Assembly (NCBI RefSeq): GCF_029910215.1
Contig: NZ_CP110396.1
Location: 1,364,001-1,428,000, forward strand
Source: Paraburkholderia sp. D15
GTDB lineage: Bacteria > Pseudomonadota > Gammaproteobacteria > Burkholderiales > Burkholderiaceae
Direction of reading: 5' to 3'
DNA: 64,000 bases
Shown piece by piece: positions 55,161 to 63,737 of the stretch (position 1 is the first letter of the stretch; each line of letters begins with the position of its first letter). A program made the position numbers and the translations under genes. The notes under the pieces are model-generated. The model did no database searches. It saw nothing but the letters and a program-made list of their open reading frames with translations, and was not told the DNA's origin.

Positions 55161-55862
55161 ATGCCGCTCGCCGTCGACATCCGCAAAACTTTTCAGAGCG
55201 CCGAGCGCCGTTTCACGCTCGACGTCTCCTTCAAGGCGAGCACGCCGCGCGTCGTGCTGTTCGGGCCGTCGGGCGCGGGCAAGAGTCTGACGCTGCAGGC
55301 GATTGCCGGCCTGCTGCGCCCCGACGAAGGCGCGATCACACTGCACGACGCCGCGCTCTTCGACAGCGCGCGCGACATCGATCTGAAGCCGCAGGCACGC
55401 AAGATCGCGTATCTGTTTCAGGACTACGCGTTGTTTCCGCATCTGAACGTGCGGCAGAACATCGGTTTCGGTTTGCAGCAGGGCTGGTTGAATCCGCGGG
55501 CGCGGTTCGCGCATCCGCAGGTCGACTACTGGCTCGATGCGCTGGAATTGAAGAGCGTGGCCGGCAATCATCCGGCGCAGCTTTCTGGTGGACAGAAACA
55601 GCGCGTGGCGCTGGCGCGCGCGCTCGTCGCGCAGCCTCGGCTGTTATTGCTCGATGAACCGTTTTCCGCGCTCGACAGCGCATTGCGTCAGCGCATGCGG
55701 CACGAGTTGTCGGAGTTGCAAACGCGGCTCGATATTCCGATGGTGCTGATCACGCACGATCCCGACGATGTCGCCGCATTCGGCGATCAGGTCGTGCAGG
55801 TCAGCGACGGCTGTGTGCGCGAGAATCATCCGTTCACGGGCTACGTGCGCAGCGAGTCATGA
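55161..55862 (+). CDS. modC: Molybdate ABC transporter ATPase ModC (short form)
   Basis: The protein is 233 aa. Walker A GPSGAGKS, Q-loop YLFQDYALFPHLNVRQNIGFG, signature LSGGQKQRVALARAL and Walker B LLLLDEP. It ends after the D/H-loop region (VLITHDPDDVAAFGDQVVQV) and lacks the C-terminal molybdate-binding Mop domain of E. coli ModC, which is about 350 aa. Confidence 0.94.
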   Translation: MPLAVDIRKTFQSAERRFTLDVSFKASTPRVVLFGPSGAGKSLTLQAIAGLLRPDEGAITLHDAALFDSARDIDLKPQARKIAYLFQDYALFPHLNVRQNIGFGLQQGWLNPRARFAHPQVDYWLDALELKSVAGNHPAQLSGGQKQRVALARALVAQPRLLLLDEPFSALDSALRQRMRHELSELQTRLDIPMVLITHDPDDVAAFGDQVVQVSDGCVRENHPFTGYVRSES

Positions 55863-55878
55863 GCGCGAAGCGCGCCGC

Positions 55879-56715
55879 TCAATCCTTCACACCGAGTATC
55901 ACGCTCGACGCCTTGAACGCCGCGACAGCGGTCGATCCCTCCGCGAGCCGCAGCGCATCGACGCTGTCGTTGGTCACCACGGCGGTAACGACCGCGCCGC
56001 CTCCCAGCGTCAACGACACTTCCGCACTGACCGCCCCGCGCTTCACGCTCGACACCGTGCCGCGCAACTGATTGCGCGCGGATATCCTGAGCGGCGCGCC
56101 GCCTTCGTCCTCGACCAGCAGCACGACCCACGACGCCTTGATCAGCGCAAACGCCGCCGCCCCCACCGCGAGCCCCAGCGTCTCGGTACTTTCGTGCGTG
56201 AGCACGGCGACGATTTCATGGCCACCAGGCAGCGCGAGCGACACTTCGTCGTTGACGGCGCCGCGCGTCACTGCCGACACCGTGCCGTAAAGCTGATTGC
56301 GCGCGCTGGTTTTCACGCCGATGCGGCCGATCAGATCCCAATCGGTCGCGAAACCTTCGATGGCCGCGCCGGCCCGCTCCAGAAACCGCCGATGCTCGCG
56401 CTCCACCGCGCGGAACGTCTCGATCAGCTTGACCGCGCGCGGCGTGAGCGTGGTGCCGCCACCGCCCTTGCCGCCGGTCAGGCGCACCACCAACGGCTCG
56501 CCGGCGAGGTTGTTCATCGTATCGATCGCGTCCCACGCGCCCTTGTAGCTCATGCCGACGGCTTTCGCCGCATTCGTGATCGAACCGGTTTCGCCGATCG
56601 CCGCGAGCAGCGCGATCCGCGACGCGCCGCCGAGGGTGTGCGCGCCCGCCTGGAACCAGACGGAGCCGCCCAGTTCCAGCGGTTCGTGTGAGGGATCGGT
56701 GTGGTCGGTGGTCAT
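55879..56715 (-). CDS. modE: Molybdate-responsive regulator ModE
   Basis: The protein is 278 aa. The N-terminal winged helix (ASRIALLAAIGETGSITNAAKAVGMSYKGAWDAIDTMNNLAGEPLV) is followed by two Mop domains (SARNQLYGTVSAVTRGAVNDEVSLALPGG... and SARNQLRGTVSSVKRGAVSAEVSLTLGGG...). Mo-bound ModE represses modABC. Convergent with modC, stops 16 bp apart. Confidence 0.96.
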   Translation of the reverse strand: MTTDHTDPSHEPLELGGSVWFQAGAHTLGGASRIALLAAIGETGSITNAAKAVGMSYKGAWDAIDTMNNLAGEPLVVRLTGGKGGGGTTLTPRAVKLIETFRAVEREHRRFLERAGAAIEGFATDWDLIGRIGVKTSARNQLYGTVSAVTRGAVNDEVSLALPGGHEIVAVLTHESTETLGLAVGAAAFALIKASWVVLLVEDEGGAPLRISARNQLRGTVSSVKRGAVSAEVSLTLGGGAVVTAVVTNDSVDALRLAEGSTAVAAFKASSVILGVKD

Positions 56716-56910
56716 GGCGGGAAATGCTCGAAAAGGGGAGACAAGGACAGCGAATCATTATAGCGACGCGAACGTGGAATACTTTCTGCTCGAATGCTTC
56801 GATTACTGCGATTACTGGGATCACCTCGATCACCCACCTTCATGTTTTCCGTCGCGGGCTGGTCCGGCGGCATTGCGCCGGGCGCCGCAACTTCGACAAG
56901 GAGCAGCACA

Positions 56911-57705
56911 GTGAACATCGATCTATCGGGCAAGACCGCCATCGTCAGCGCTTCCACGGCCGGCATCGGCCTTGCCATCGCCACGGGCCTCGCGGCGTCG
57001 GGGGCGCGCACCGTCGTCAATGGCCGCAAGCAGGAGGCGGTGGACCGCGCCATCGAAACCATTCTGAAGACCGCACCGCATGCGCAGTTGCAGGGCTTCG
57101 CCGGCGACCTGGGCGATAAGGCGGGTTGCGACGCGCTCGCGAAAGCCATACCGCAAGCGGACATTCTGGTGAACAACCTCGGCGTATTCGGCCCCGGCGA
57201 CATCTTCTCCACCGGCGACGACGACTGGTCCCGCTATTTCGACGTCAACGTGATGTCGGGCGTACGCCTCACGCGCCACTATCTGAAGGGAATGATGGAA
57301 CGCCGATGGGGTCGCGTGGTGTTCGTCTCGTCGGAATCGGCGTTGAATATTCCGCCCGACATGCTGGCCTACGGCTTCTCCAAGACCGCGCAGTTAAGCA
57401 TTGCGCGCGGCATCGCCAAACATGCGGCGGGCAGTGGCGTCACGGTGAATGCGGTGCTGCCGGGGCCGACGCTGTCGGACGGTTTCCGCTCGATGGTGGA
57501 AGACACCGCGAAGGAGCAGGGCAAAACCGTCGAACAGGTCGCCACCGAATTCGTGCGCGCGCAACGCGCCAGTTCGATCATCCAGCGCGCGGCGAGCACC
57601 GAGGAAGTGGCCAACATGGTCGTGTACGTCTGCTCGCCGCAAGCCTCGGCGACGACCGGCGCGGCGCTGCGCGTGGACGGCGGCGTCGTCGATACGATCG
57701 CCTGA
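56911..57705 (+). CDS. Short-chain dehydrogenase/reductase
   Basis: The protein is 264 aa from a GTG at 56911 (ACAAGGAGCAGCACA). Rossmann motif near the start reads SASTAGIGLAIA (TGxxxGxG variant), then NNLG, catalytic Ser in VSSESALN and Tyr-Lys in YGFSKTAQ. C-terminal GAALRVDGGVVDTI. NAD(P)-dependent oxidoreductase; substrate unknown. Confidence 0.92.
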   Translation: MNIDLSGKTAIVSASTAGIGLAIATGLAASGARTVVNGRKQEAVDRAIETILKTAPHAQLQGFAGDLGDKAGCDALAKAIPQADILVNNLGVFGPGDIFSTGDDDWSRYFDVNVMSGVRLTRHYLKGMMERRWGRVVFVSSESALNIPPDMLAYGFSKTAQLSIARGIAKHAAGSGVTVNAVLPGPTLSDGFRSMVEDTAKEQGKTVEQVATEFVRAQRASSIIQRAASTEEVANMVVYVCSPQASATTGAALRVDGGVVDTIA

Positions 57706-57773
57706 GCGCAAGCGCAAGCGTGCAATGACGGCGCCTGAATGCCACGATCGAGCGTGGCGTTCAGGTGCGGCTT

Positions 57774-58157
57774 TCAAAGCGCGTATTGCGCGAGCCCATT
57801 GCCGAACGACCAGTTCTCCTTGAGCACTTCGACGAGATTGATGAACACGTCTTCCCGTCGCAACCCCGGCGACGCCGCCAGCTCATCCGCCATCCGCTTG
57901 TACAAGGCCTTTTTCTGATCGAGCGTGCGCGTGTTGTTGAAGGTGATCTGCACGATCACCAGATCGTCGCTGCGCTCGACGTTCAGATACTGGTTGTCGT
58001 ACACGAAGTTTTCGGCGGCATGCTCGGTGATCAACATGAAGATGTCGTCTTTCGGCACGTTGCAGGTTTCGACCAGCGCGCGCTGGATGCCCTGCGTCAG
58101 CGCCTTCTTGTATTCCGCCGGTTTGCCGGCGCGCAATGCGATTCGAGTGAGCGGCAT
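57774..58157 (-). CDS. Tautomerase family protein
   Basis: The protein is 127 aa. MPLTRIALRAGKPAEYKKALTQGIQRALVETCNVPKDDIFMLI has the Pro directly after Met that becomes the catalytic base in 4-oxalocrotonate tautomerase-like enzymes. About twice the length of 4-OT, so probably a fused or MIF-like form. Divergent from the LysR gene. Confidence 0.9.
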   Translation of the reverse strand: MPLTRIALRAGKPAEYKKALTQGIQRALVETCNVPKDDIFMLITEHAAENFVYDNQYLNVERSDDLVIVQITFNNTRTLDQKKALYKRMADELAASPGLRREDVFINLVEVLKENWSFGNGLAQYAL

Positions 58158-58261
58158 GATGAACCTCCGTTGTGGTTAACCGTGTTGGGTTAAAGACAGA
58201 TTAGGCGGATGCGATCATAATAAACAGACATAACTGATTATTTCATCTATTTCCATCTGAA

Positions 58262-59113
58262 ATGAAAGTCCTCGATCTCGATGCCGTCCGGGCGTTCGTG
58301 CTGGTCGCCGACCTGAGCAGCTTCACGCGCGCGGCCGACGCGCTCGACACAACGCAGTCGGCCGTCAGTCTCAAACTCAAGCGGCTGGAAGCGCATCTCG
58401 GCAAGCAATTGCTGGAGCGCACGCCGCGCGTCGTGCGTCTTTCCGCCGACGGCGACGCCTTTCTCGGCGCCGCGCGTGACCTGCTGCACGCGCATGAGCG
58501 CGCGCTGGGCGCGTTGTCGGTCGAGCGGCGCCGGCTGGTGCTCGGGCTCAGCGAACATGTCGCGGGGCCGGATCTGCCGCAACTGCTGCACCGGCTCAAC
58601 GCGCACGATCCGGGTCTGGTGATCGAACTGCACATGGGCACGTCCACCGCGCTGCTCGCGCAATTCGACGAACGCCGGCTCGATGCGGCGATCGTCCGAT
58701 ACGGCGCCGACGAGCCGCCGCGCGACGACACCGAACCGTTGTTCAGCGAGCCGCTGGGCTGGCTGGCCACGCCGGAATGGCTGCCGCGCGTCGGCGAACC
58801 GCTGCCGCTGGCACTGCTCAGTGCCCCGTGCAACGTGCGCGAAGTGGCGTTGCGTGCGCTGAACGACGCGGGGATCGGGTGGCAGGAAGTGTTCGTCGGC
58901 GGCGGCGTCGCGGCGGTCGGAGCGGCCATCGCGGCGGGATTGGCGGTGTCGCCGCTGGCGCGGCGGGTCGCACCGCGCGGTCTCGTCGATGTCGGCCCCC
59001 GGCTGGGATTACCGCCGCTGCCGCAATCGCGCGTGACCTTGCATTCGCGGGTGCGCGAACCGCGTTCGATGGAAACGCTGCGTTTGCTGGCGAACGGCCT
59101 CGCCTCGCAGTGA
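58262..59113 (+). CDS. LysR-type regulator
   Basis: The protein is 283 aa. The helix-turn-helix is LDAVRAFVLVADLSSFTRAADALDTTQSAVSLKLKRLEAHLGKQLLERTPRVVRLSADG. Effector domain follows. Divergent from the tautomerase gene across 104 AT-rich bp, so that gene is its likely target. Confidence 0.92.
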   Translation: MKVLDLDAVRAFVLVADLSSFTRAADALDTTQSAVSLKLKRLEAHLGKQLLERTPRVVRLSADGDAFLGAARDLLHAHERALGALSVERRRLVLGLSEHVAGPDLPQLLHRLNAHDPGLVIELHMGTSTALLAQFDERRLDAAIVRYGADEPPRDDTEPLFSEPLGWLATPEWLPRVGEPLPLALLSAPCNVREVALRALNDAGIGWQEVFVGGGVAAVGAAIAAGLAVSPLARRVAPRGLVDVGPRLGLPPLPQSRVTLHSRVREPRSMETLRLLANGLASQ

Positions 59114-59358
59114 CGAGCGGGCATAGGCAGCGAGCCGCGCCCACGGGTGACGGCTTGCAGTGACAAAACGACTCAGCCGCCGAACGGCTCAAGGTGGCGC
59201 CGCGCGGATAAAATTCGCCCCCGCCGCTTGAGCGGCGGCACCCGGCTCCGCTGGCTAAAGGTGGTTAGGGCTTGTTAACGCCGGTTCGCCGGTTGGTCAT
59301 TCATCCCACCACCCGGACCGCCTAAGCTTGGACAACCCACTCATTCGACAGAGCAACC

Positions 59359-60282
59359 GTGGACCTCGACCCCCGACAAACCACCGCCGTTCGCGCCGTC
59401 ATCGAAACCGGCAGCTTCGAGCAGGCTGCCGTGCGGCTGAATATCACGTCGTCGGCGGTATCGCAGCGGGTGCGGGCGCTCGAAACGCGGCTCGGCAATC
59501 CGCTGATCGTGCGCACGCGGCCGTGCCGGGCGACGCAGATGGGTCAGCGTCTACTGCAGTACCTGCGACGCGCGGCGTTGCTCGAAGATGACTTCGCGAG
59601 CGATCTGGCGGGTGCGAACGAGGCGCTGCTGAGCGTCGCTGCCGCCGTCAACGCGGACACGTTGTCCACGTGGTTTTTCCCCGCGCTCTCCGACATCCTG
59701 CTGCAGGAAAACGTGCTGCTGGACCTGACCGTCGACGATCAGGACCACACGCACGCGCTGCTCGCCTCGGGGCTCGCGATCGGCTGCATCACGACCGAAC
59801 CCGCGCCCATGCGCGGCTGCTTCGCCGAGCGGCTGGGCGCGATGCGCTACCGGCTGGTGGCGTCGGCGGCGTTCGTCGAGCGATGGTTTCCGGATGGGTT
59901 GACCCGCGACAGCGCACGGCGCGCGCCGGTGATTCTGTCGTCGCGCAAGGATGCGTTGCAGGCGCGCTTTCTGGAGACGTGCTTCGGCCTGCCGCCCGAG
60001 GCGTATCCGTGCCACTACGTGCCCGCGCCGGTGCCGCGCTACATGGCGATCCAGCGCGGCCTCGCGTACGGGATGGTGCCGGAGCTGGAATTCGGCGATG
60101 CCGTCGAGCGCGGCGAACTGGTCGATCTGGCGCCGAAGCAGCCGACCGACGTCGAGCTGTACTGGCACGCGTGGAAGGTGCAGTCGCCGCGGCTGGAGAA
60201 GTTGTCGGCACGGATCGTCGAACTGGGACGGACGGCGCTGGGGACGCCGGGCGGCAAGGTCAAACGTAAGCGCGCGGGGTGA
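59359..60282 (+). CDS. argP: ArgP/IciA-type LysR regulator
   Basis: The protein is 307 aa from a GTG. LDPRQTTAVRAVIETGSFEQAAVRLNITSSAVSQRVRALETRLGNPLIVRTRPCRATQMGQRLLQYLRR is the ArgP pattern. ArgP usually controls a lysine/arginine exporter (lysE/argO) encoded divergently. No such gene is found in the 245 bp upstream, so this copy has lost its usual neighbour. Confidence 0.88.
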   Translation: MDLDPRQTTAVRAVIETGSFEQAAVRLNITSSAVSQRVRALETRLGNPLIVRTRPCRATQMGQRLLQYLRRAALLEDDFASDLAGANEALLSVAAAVNADTLSTWFFPALSDILLQENVLLDLTVDDQDHTHALLASGLAIGCITTEPAPMRGCFAERLGAMRYRLVASAAFVERWFPDGLTRDSARRAPVILSSRKDALQARFLETCFGLPPEAYPCHYVPAPVPRYMAIQRGLAYGMVPELEFGDAVERGELVDLAPKQPTDVELYWHAWKVQSPRLEKLSARIVELGRTALGTPGGKVKRKRAG

Positions 60283-60428
60283 GGATGCCGGGTTCGCCGG
60301 CGGGCTGTGGGACGCCACGCCGCAAGATCGGCGCGCCGCTTAGCTAACCATCGGGCAGCCGTCCCGTGGTCGAACCGGCCGGAAAAGCCACGGGCCAGGC
60401 GAACGGAGCGTGGTCCCGGCCTTCGAGC

Positions 60429-61151
60429 TCAATGAAGGATGGGTGGCAAGGAGCCGCTGCGGGCCGTGGCAGGATCGGCGGATGCGTTTGCCGTCACCGG
60501 TTGATTCGTGTCGGCGTTGGCGGCTTGAGCCGGCACACTCGCTTGCGATGCCGCCGGTTTCGACGCGCTGGATTGTGCCGCCGCCTTCGCCGGATGCGAA
60601 TGCGCCGGATGTTGTTGGGCCATATTGGCGTGCGCGGTCTTGCCTTGAACCGGTTTCAGTTTGGCCATCTGCGCGTGCGGTTTTTTACCCTGCACCATTA
60701 GCGGCGTTTTCGACTTCGCTTTCGACGGGGATCGGGATTTGGGTTTGGCGGCTGCGTGGGTGTTGAGGTTGACGCTGCTTTTCGCGCCGCTCGTTGAATG
60801 AACCTTTGCGTTGCCGCTAGCGGCGACCTTCTTCATCGCGCCGCGCGCGGCGGCCGTTTTGCCGCTACGCGCCGACGTGATCGACACGCCTCGCCGGTCG
60901 CTCGCTCGATGTCCCGACGCCGCCCTCGATACCGTCTTCGACACTGCTGCGTGACTGGCGTGACCGCCAACGACCTTCGACGCGGACTCCCCGCTGGTTT
61001 TGGATCCACCGGCAACCGTCACCTTCCCCGCCTGCACCGTCGTATGCCCCGAGACTTCCGGCGGATTCCACGTTTCCGCATACCCCGCGGCCATCGCCGC
61101 ACCCGACGCACACCATACGGCCAGCGCCGCCGCTACTGCTCGAACCCACAT
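60429..61151 (-). CDS. Low-complexity basic exported protein
   Basis: The protein is 240 aa. Signal peptide MWVRAVAAALAVWCASGAAMA. The mature part is Ala/Ser/Lys/His-rich with few hydrophobic residues and imperfect repeats (AQMAKLKPVQGKTAHANMAQQHPAHSHPAKAA). Probably disordered. His clusters could bind metal. Not recognised. Confidence 0.7.
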   Translation of the reverse strand: MWVRAVAAALAVWCASGAAMAAGYAETWNPPEVSGHTTVQAGKVTVAGGSKTSGESASKVVGGHASHAAVSKTVSRAASGHRASDRRGVSITSARSGKTAAARGAMKKVAASGNAKVHSTSGAKSSVNLNTHAAAKPKSRSPSKAKSKTPLMVQGKKPHAQMAKLKPVQGKTAHANMAQQHPAHSHPAKAAAQSSASKPAASQASVPAQAANADTNQPVTANASADPATARSGSLPPILH

Positions 61152-61542
61152 CTGCTGCTTCTCCAGCGTTTCGTTAAGAGACAGCGGATTTTCTCACACG
61201 ACCGCCCGACAACCGGGCCAGGAAAAGGCGGAGGTGGGGGTGCGGATCTGCTGCATGTTGGTGCGTCGGGGCTGGGGCTGGTTGCTGCTTCGATTTCACT
61301 GGAAATCTGCTGAAGAATCAAATGCTCAGAAGTCAGCTTCGATCCTGATCTAACTCCTCGGCTTCGTAGCTTCAAATTGATTCAATTAACCATTCGCAAC
61401 AATTTTTTAATTATATAAGCGTCTCGCATAGCAAATCGCTCAATGATAATTGTCAGAGACCTCTACTTCAGGTCTACTTCAACATCGTTTTCTGCCAGAC
61501 AACACACAAGTTGCCTGCAAATATAAAACTCAAAAACCCTAT
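61152..61542. other. Intergenic gap and GC-to-AT transition
   Basis: GC-rich up to about 61,320, then clearly AT-rich. It has no convincing gene. It probably holds the promoter of the next gene (AT-rich run with TATATAA near 61,414). Confidence 0.4.
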
Positions 61543-62763
61543 ATGCCAGATATATTTATGGTCCACATAAAGAAAATTCCCTACTATAAGCCACAAAAAG
61601 GATTATTCGAATCCAAGCTAAAGGAATACACGGGCTCCCAAGGATGCATTCCTCTTGACACTCAAAAATCCGTATCAATAGAAAGACTTGCGCCGGGTGA
61701 AAAACCGCCCACCCAACAAGTTTCCAAATCAGCATCAAGTGAAACGCCACCGGTTAAACAGCAACCGAAAGCTGTTCAGCCAAAAATTGAAAAGAACCTG
61801 ACACAACCAGAGGCCGAGGTATGCGAAAATCCACCAACCTTCGATCTTCAAGATGTACCCGTCGCAATGGACAATCTAGGCTGGAAAATTTCAGCCAGAC
61901 TTGCACGAGTTTGGTTTGCAAGTCCCGCTCACACTTACAACGATGACCCAAAATCAACTCAGCCATTCGACGATGCGATCGTTACTCTAGACTGGGTGCT
62001 GAAATTTCGCGGTGTCAGAAATAAATATGAAAATCTTCTTGCAAAAGATATTTATAAAAATTCAGCGCTCGATCTGGCAAAGAAGAAAATCTACGACCAC
62101 ATCAACAAGATGTTTTCCGAAAACAGGAAAGCCGAACTCGGCTTCAGCACGGGATCATTCCTGGCGGATATTCGCCAGTTTCATCTCGACTGGCAGTTTC
62201 AACTCACGTCGTTATCCAACTGGGACACGCTGGAAAACCTCGCGCCGACCGACCTCACCGGCGCACTGGCCAATTTCAATCTATACGCCGCCTTGGGCAA
62301 AGTTGAAGTCTCCAGCGAAAGATATTTCAGATATGAAAAATCCAAAAATCACTATTGCTCCAACGTCACCGCAAAAATCACGCATATCTACGTATATGCC
62401 AAAGACAACTATTCTTTTAACGGGCAACAATATTTGGGACACTGGAACAAATATGGGGTAATTATCGCACCAGGATCACTTTTCTCGCAATCCGGCTCAC
62501 CAAAACGTGACACAGACATCGACATCTGGATAAAAAATACAAACAGACCGGTGGACACACGAAAAAATTTGTTTGGAAAATTCAAGGAAACCGACGTCTA
62601 TTTTCCAGTCTACAACGCCGACTATTGCCGCTGGCGGGATAAACACCAGCGAGGCGGAGATTTCATGATATATTCCAAGCCAGTTTACTTAAAGCTAAAA
62701 AAGCCAATCGATCTTGAACTTGGTGAAATATGCAGATTAGAGTCATCAGACTTGCCGGTTTAG
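61543..62763 (+). CDS. DUF6402-like protein, candidate toxin/effector
   Basis: The protein is 406 aa from the ATG at 61543; a TTG at 61450 would give 437 aa, and neither has a good ribosome binding site. Residues 1-100 (from the ATG) are a Pro/Lys/Gln-rich linker. After that VPVAMDNLGWKISARLARVWFASPAHTY, a WVLKF segment and VYAKDNYSFNGQQYLGHWNKYGVII match my recollection of DUF6402, a family often near type VI secretion or polymorphic toxin genes. AT-rich compared with its surroundings. A small membrane protein overlaps its end. Confidence 0.65.
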   Translation: MPDIFMVHIKKIPYYKPQKGLFESKLKEYTGSQGCIPLDTQKSVSIERLAPGEKPPTQQVSKSASSETPPVKQQPKAVQPKIEKNLTQPEAEVCENPPTFDLQDVPVAMDNLGWKISARLARVWFASPAHTYNDDPKSTQPFDDAIVTLDWVLKFRGVRNKYENLLAKDIYKNSALDLAKKKIYDHINKMFSENRKAELGFSTGSFLADIRQFHLDWQFQLTSLSNWDTLENLAPTDLTGALANFNLYAALGKVEVSSERYFRYEKSKNHYCSNVTAKITHIYVYAKDNYSFNGQQYLGHWNKYGVIIAPGSLFSQSGSPKRDTDIDIWIKNTNRPVDTRKNLFGKFKETDVYFPVYNADYCRWRDKHQRGGDFMIYSKPVYLKLKKPIDLELGEICRLESSDLPV

Positions 62764-63134
62764 CCTTGATCATTTTCTTCATAACCGGCCTGATCATTCA
62801 CACGAACAGGCCAAATTACGGACGTTGCGAATTTTTCACAAAAAAATTAAACGGAGGATCGAAAAATTTTCATGGAAAACAATATTTCGCCAAATTATGT
62901 GGCGCAGATATCAAAAATGGTACCGAGATAAGATTTCAATTACTCGATGAAACGGGAAAGTTACTTGCGCAACGATATTTTTCCTATTACGTGAATTCCG
63001 CTTCGGAGCGAGACCTATCTGACGGCATGGATTCGATTATCTACTATGATCAGTCGAGCGATGCTGCAATGAAATCAATCTCAATGCCGCCTGCCAGGTG
63101 GGACTGGATCCGAGCCAGACTGCCTCTTTTTTGA
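62730..63134 (+). CDS. Small membrane-anchored protein, candidate immunity protein
   Basis: The protein is 134 aa, starting 34 bp before the end of the DUF6402-like gene. One N-terminal transmembrane segment (LAGLALIIFFITGLIIHT), then a periplasmic domain with two Cys (YGRCEFF and AKLCGAD). Size, AT content and overlap with the upstream gene fit an immunity protein acting in the periplasm. Not recognised by family. Confidence 0.6.
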   Translation: MQIRVIRLAGLALIIFFITGLIIHTNRPNYGRCEFFTKKLNGGSKNFHGKQYFAKLCGADIKNGTEIRFQLLDETGKLLAQRYFSYYVNSASERDLSDGMDSIIYYDQSSDAAMKSISMPPARWDWIRARLPLF

Positions 63135-63239
63135 TGGTCGTAGCGCCAACAGCAAGTGACGGAGAGGCGGGAGTCTTGTGGTCAGTTAGCTGGCCATGAT
63201 TCCCGCACCGTTCCATCACCATCCCAACTCATCTCCAGT

Positions 63240-63267
63240 TTGCAAAAATCCATATCTAGACTATTAT
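63240..63267 (+). promoter_or_regulatory. Promoter of the toxin-antitoxin module
   Basis: TTGCAA, 16-bp spacer, TATTAT, 33 bp before the antitoxin start. Confidence 0.6.
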
Positions 63268-63299
63268 TATCACCAAGTACACATCAGGACTCCCCACTC

Positions 63300-63737
63300 A
63301 TGGCTCACGCTGCCCGCGCCACCCAGCCTGAAGCGCCGATTCGACAACCCGCCTCATCCCCTTCCTTTGCGGACATGTCGGCGGCGGGGTTGCGCGCTTT
63401 CTTCAACATCGCGCGCGACTGGGACCTGAGTGCCGAAGAGCAGATCGTGCTGCTCGGCTCGCCTGGCCGCTCCACCTTCTTCAAATGGAAAGCCGCGCCG
63501 GAAACCGCCCGCCTCGGGCGCGACACGCTCGAACGTCTATCGTTGCTGCTCGGCATCTACAAGGCGCTGCAGATCCTTCTCCCGCAAGCCAGCGCGGCCG
63601 ACGCGTGGATCAAACGTCCCAACAGCGCGCCGCCGTTCGGCGGCCGTCGCGCGCTGGACCGCATGCTGGCGGGCAACATCAGCGATCTCGTGGCCGTGCG
63701 CCAATATCTCGACGCAATGCGAGGCGGCTGGGCGTGA
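63300..63737 (+). CDS. Xre/MbcA/ParS-type antitoxin
   Basis: The protein is 145 aa from the ATG at 63300. Central helix-turn-helix-like region (LSAEEQIVLLGSPGRSTFFKWK) and C-terminal toxin-binding domain (LERLSLLLGIYKALQILLP...WIKRPNSAPPFGGRRALDRMLAGNISDLVAVRQYLDAMRGGWA), the MbcA/ParS pattern. It overlaps the RES toxin start (GTGA). Confidence 0.9.
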   Translation: MAHAARATQPEAPIRQPASSPSFADMSAAGLRAFFNIARDWDLSAEEQIVLLGSPGRSTFFKWKAAPETARLGRDTLERLSLLLGIYKALQILLPQASAADAWIKRPNSAPPFGGRRALDRMLAGNISDLVAVRQYLDAMRGGWA

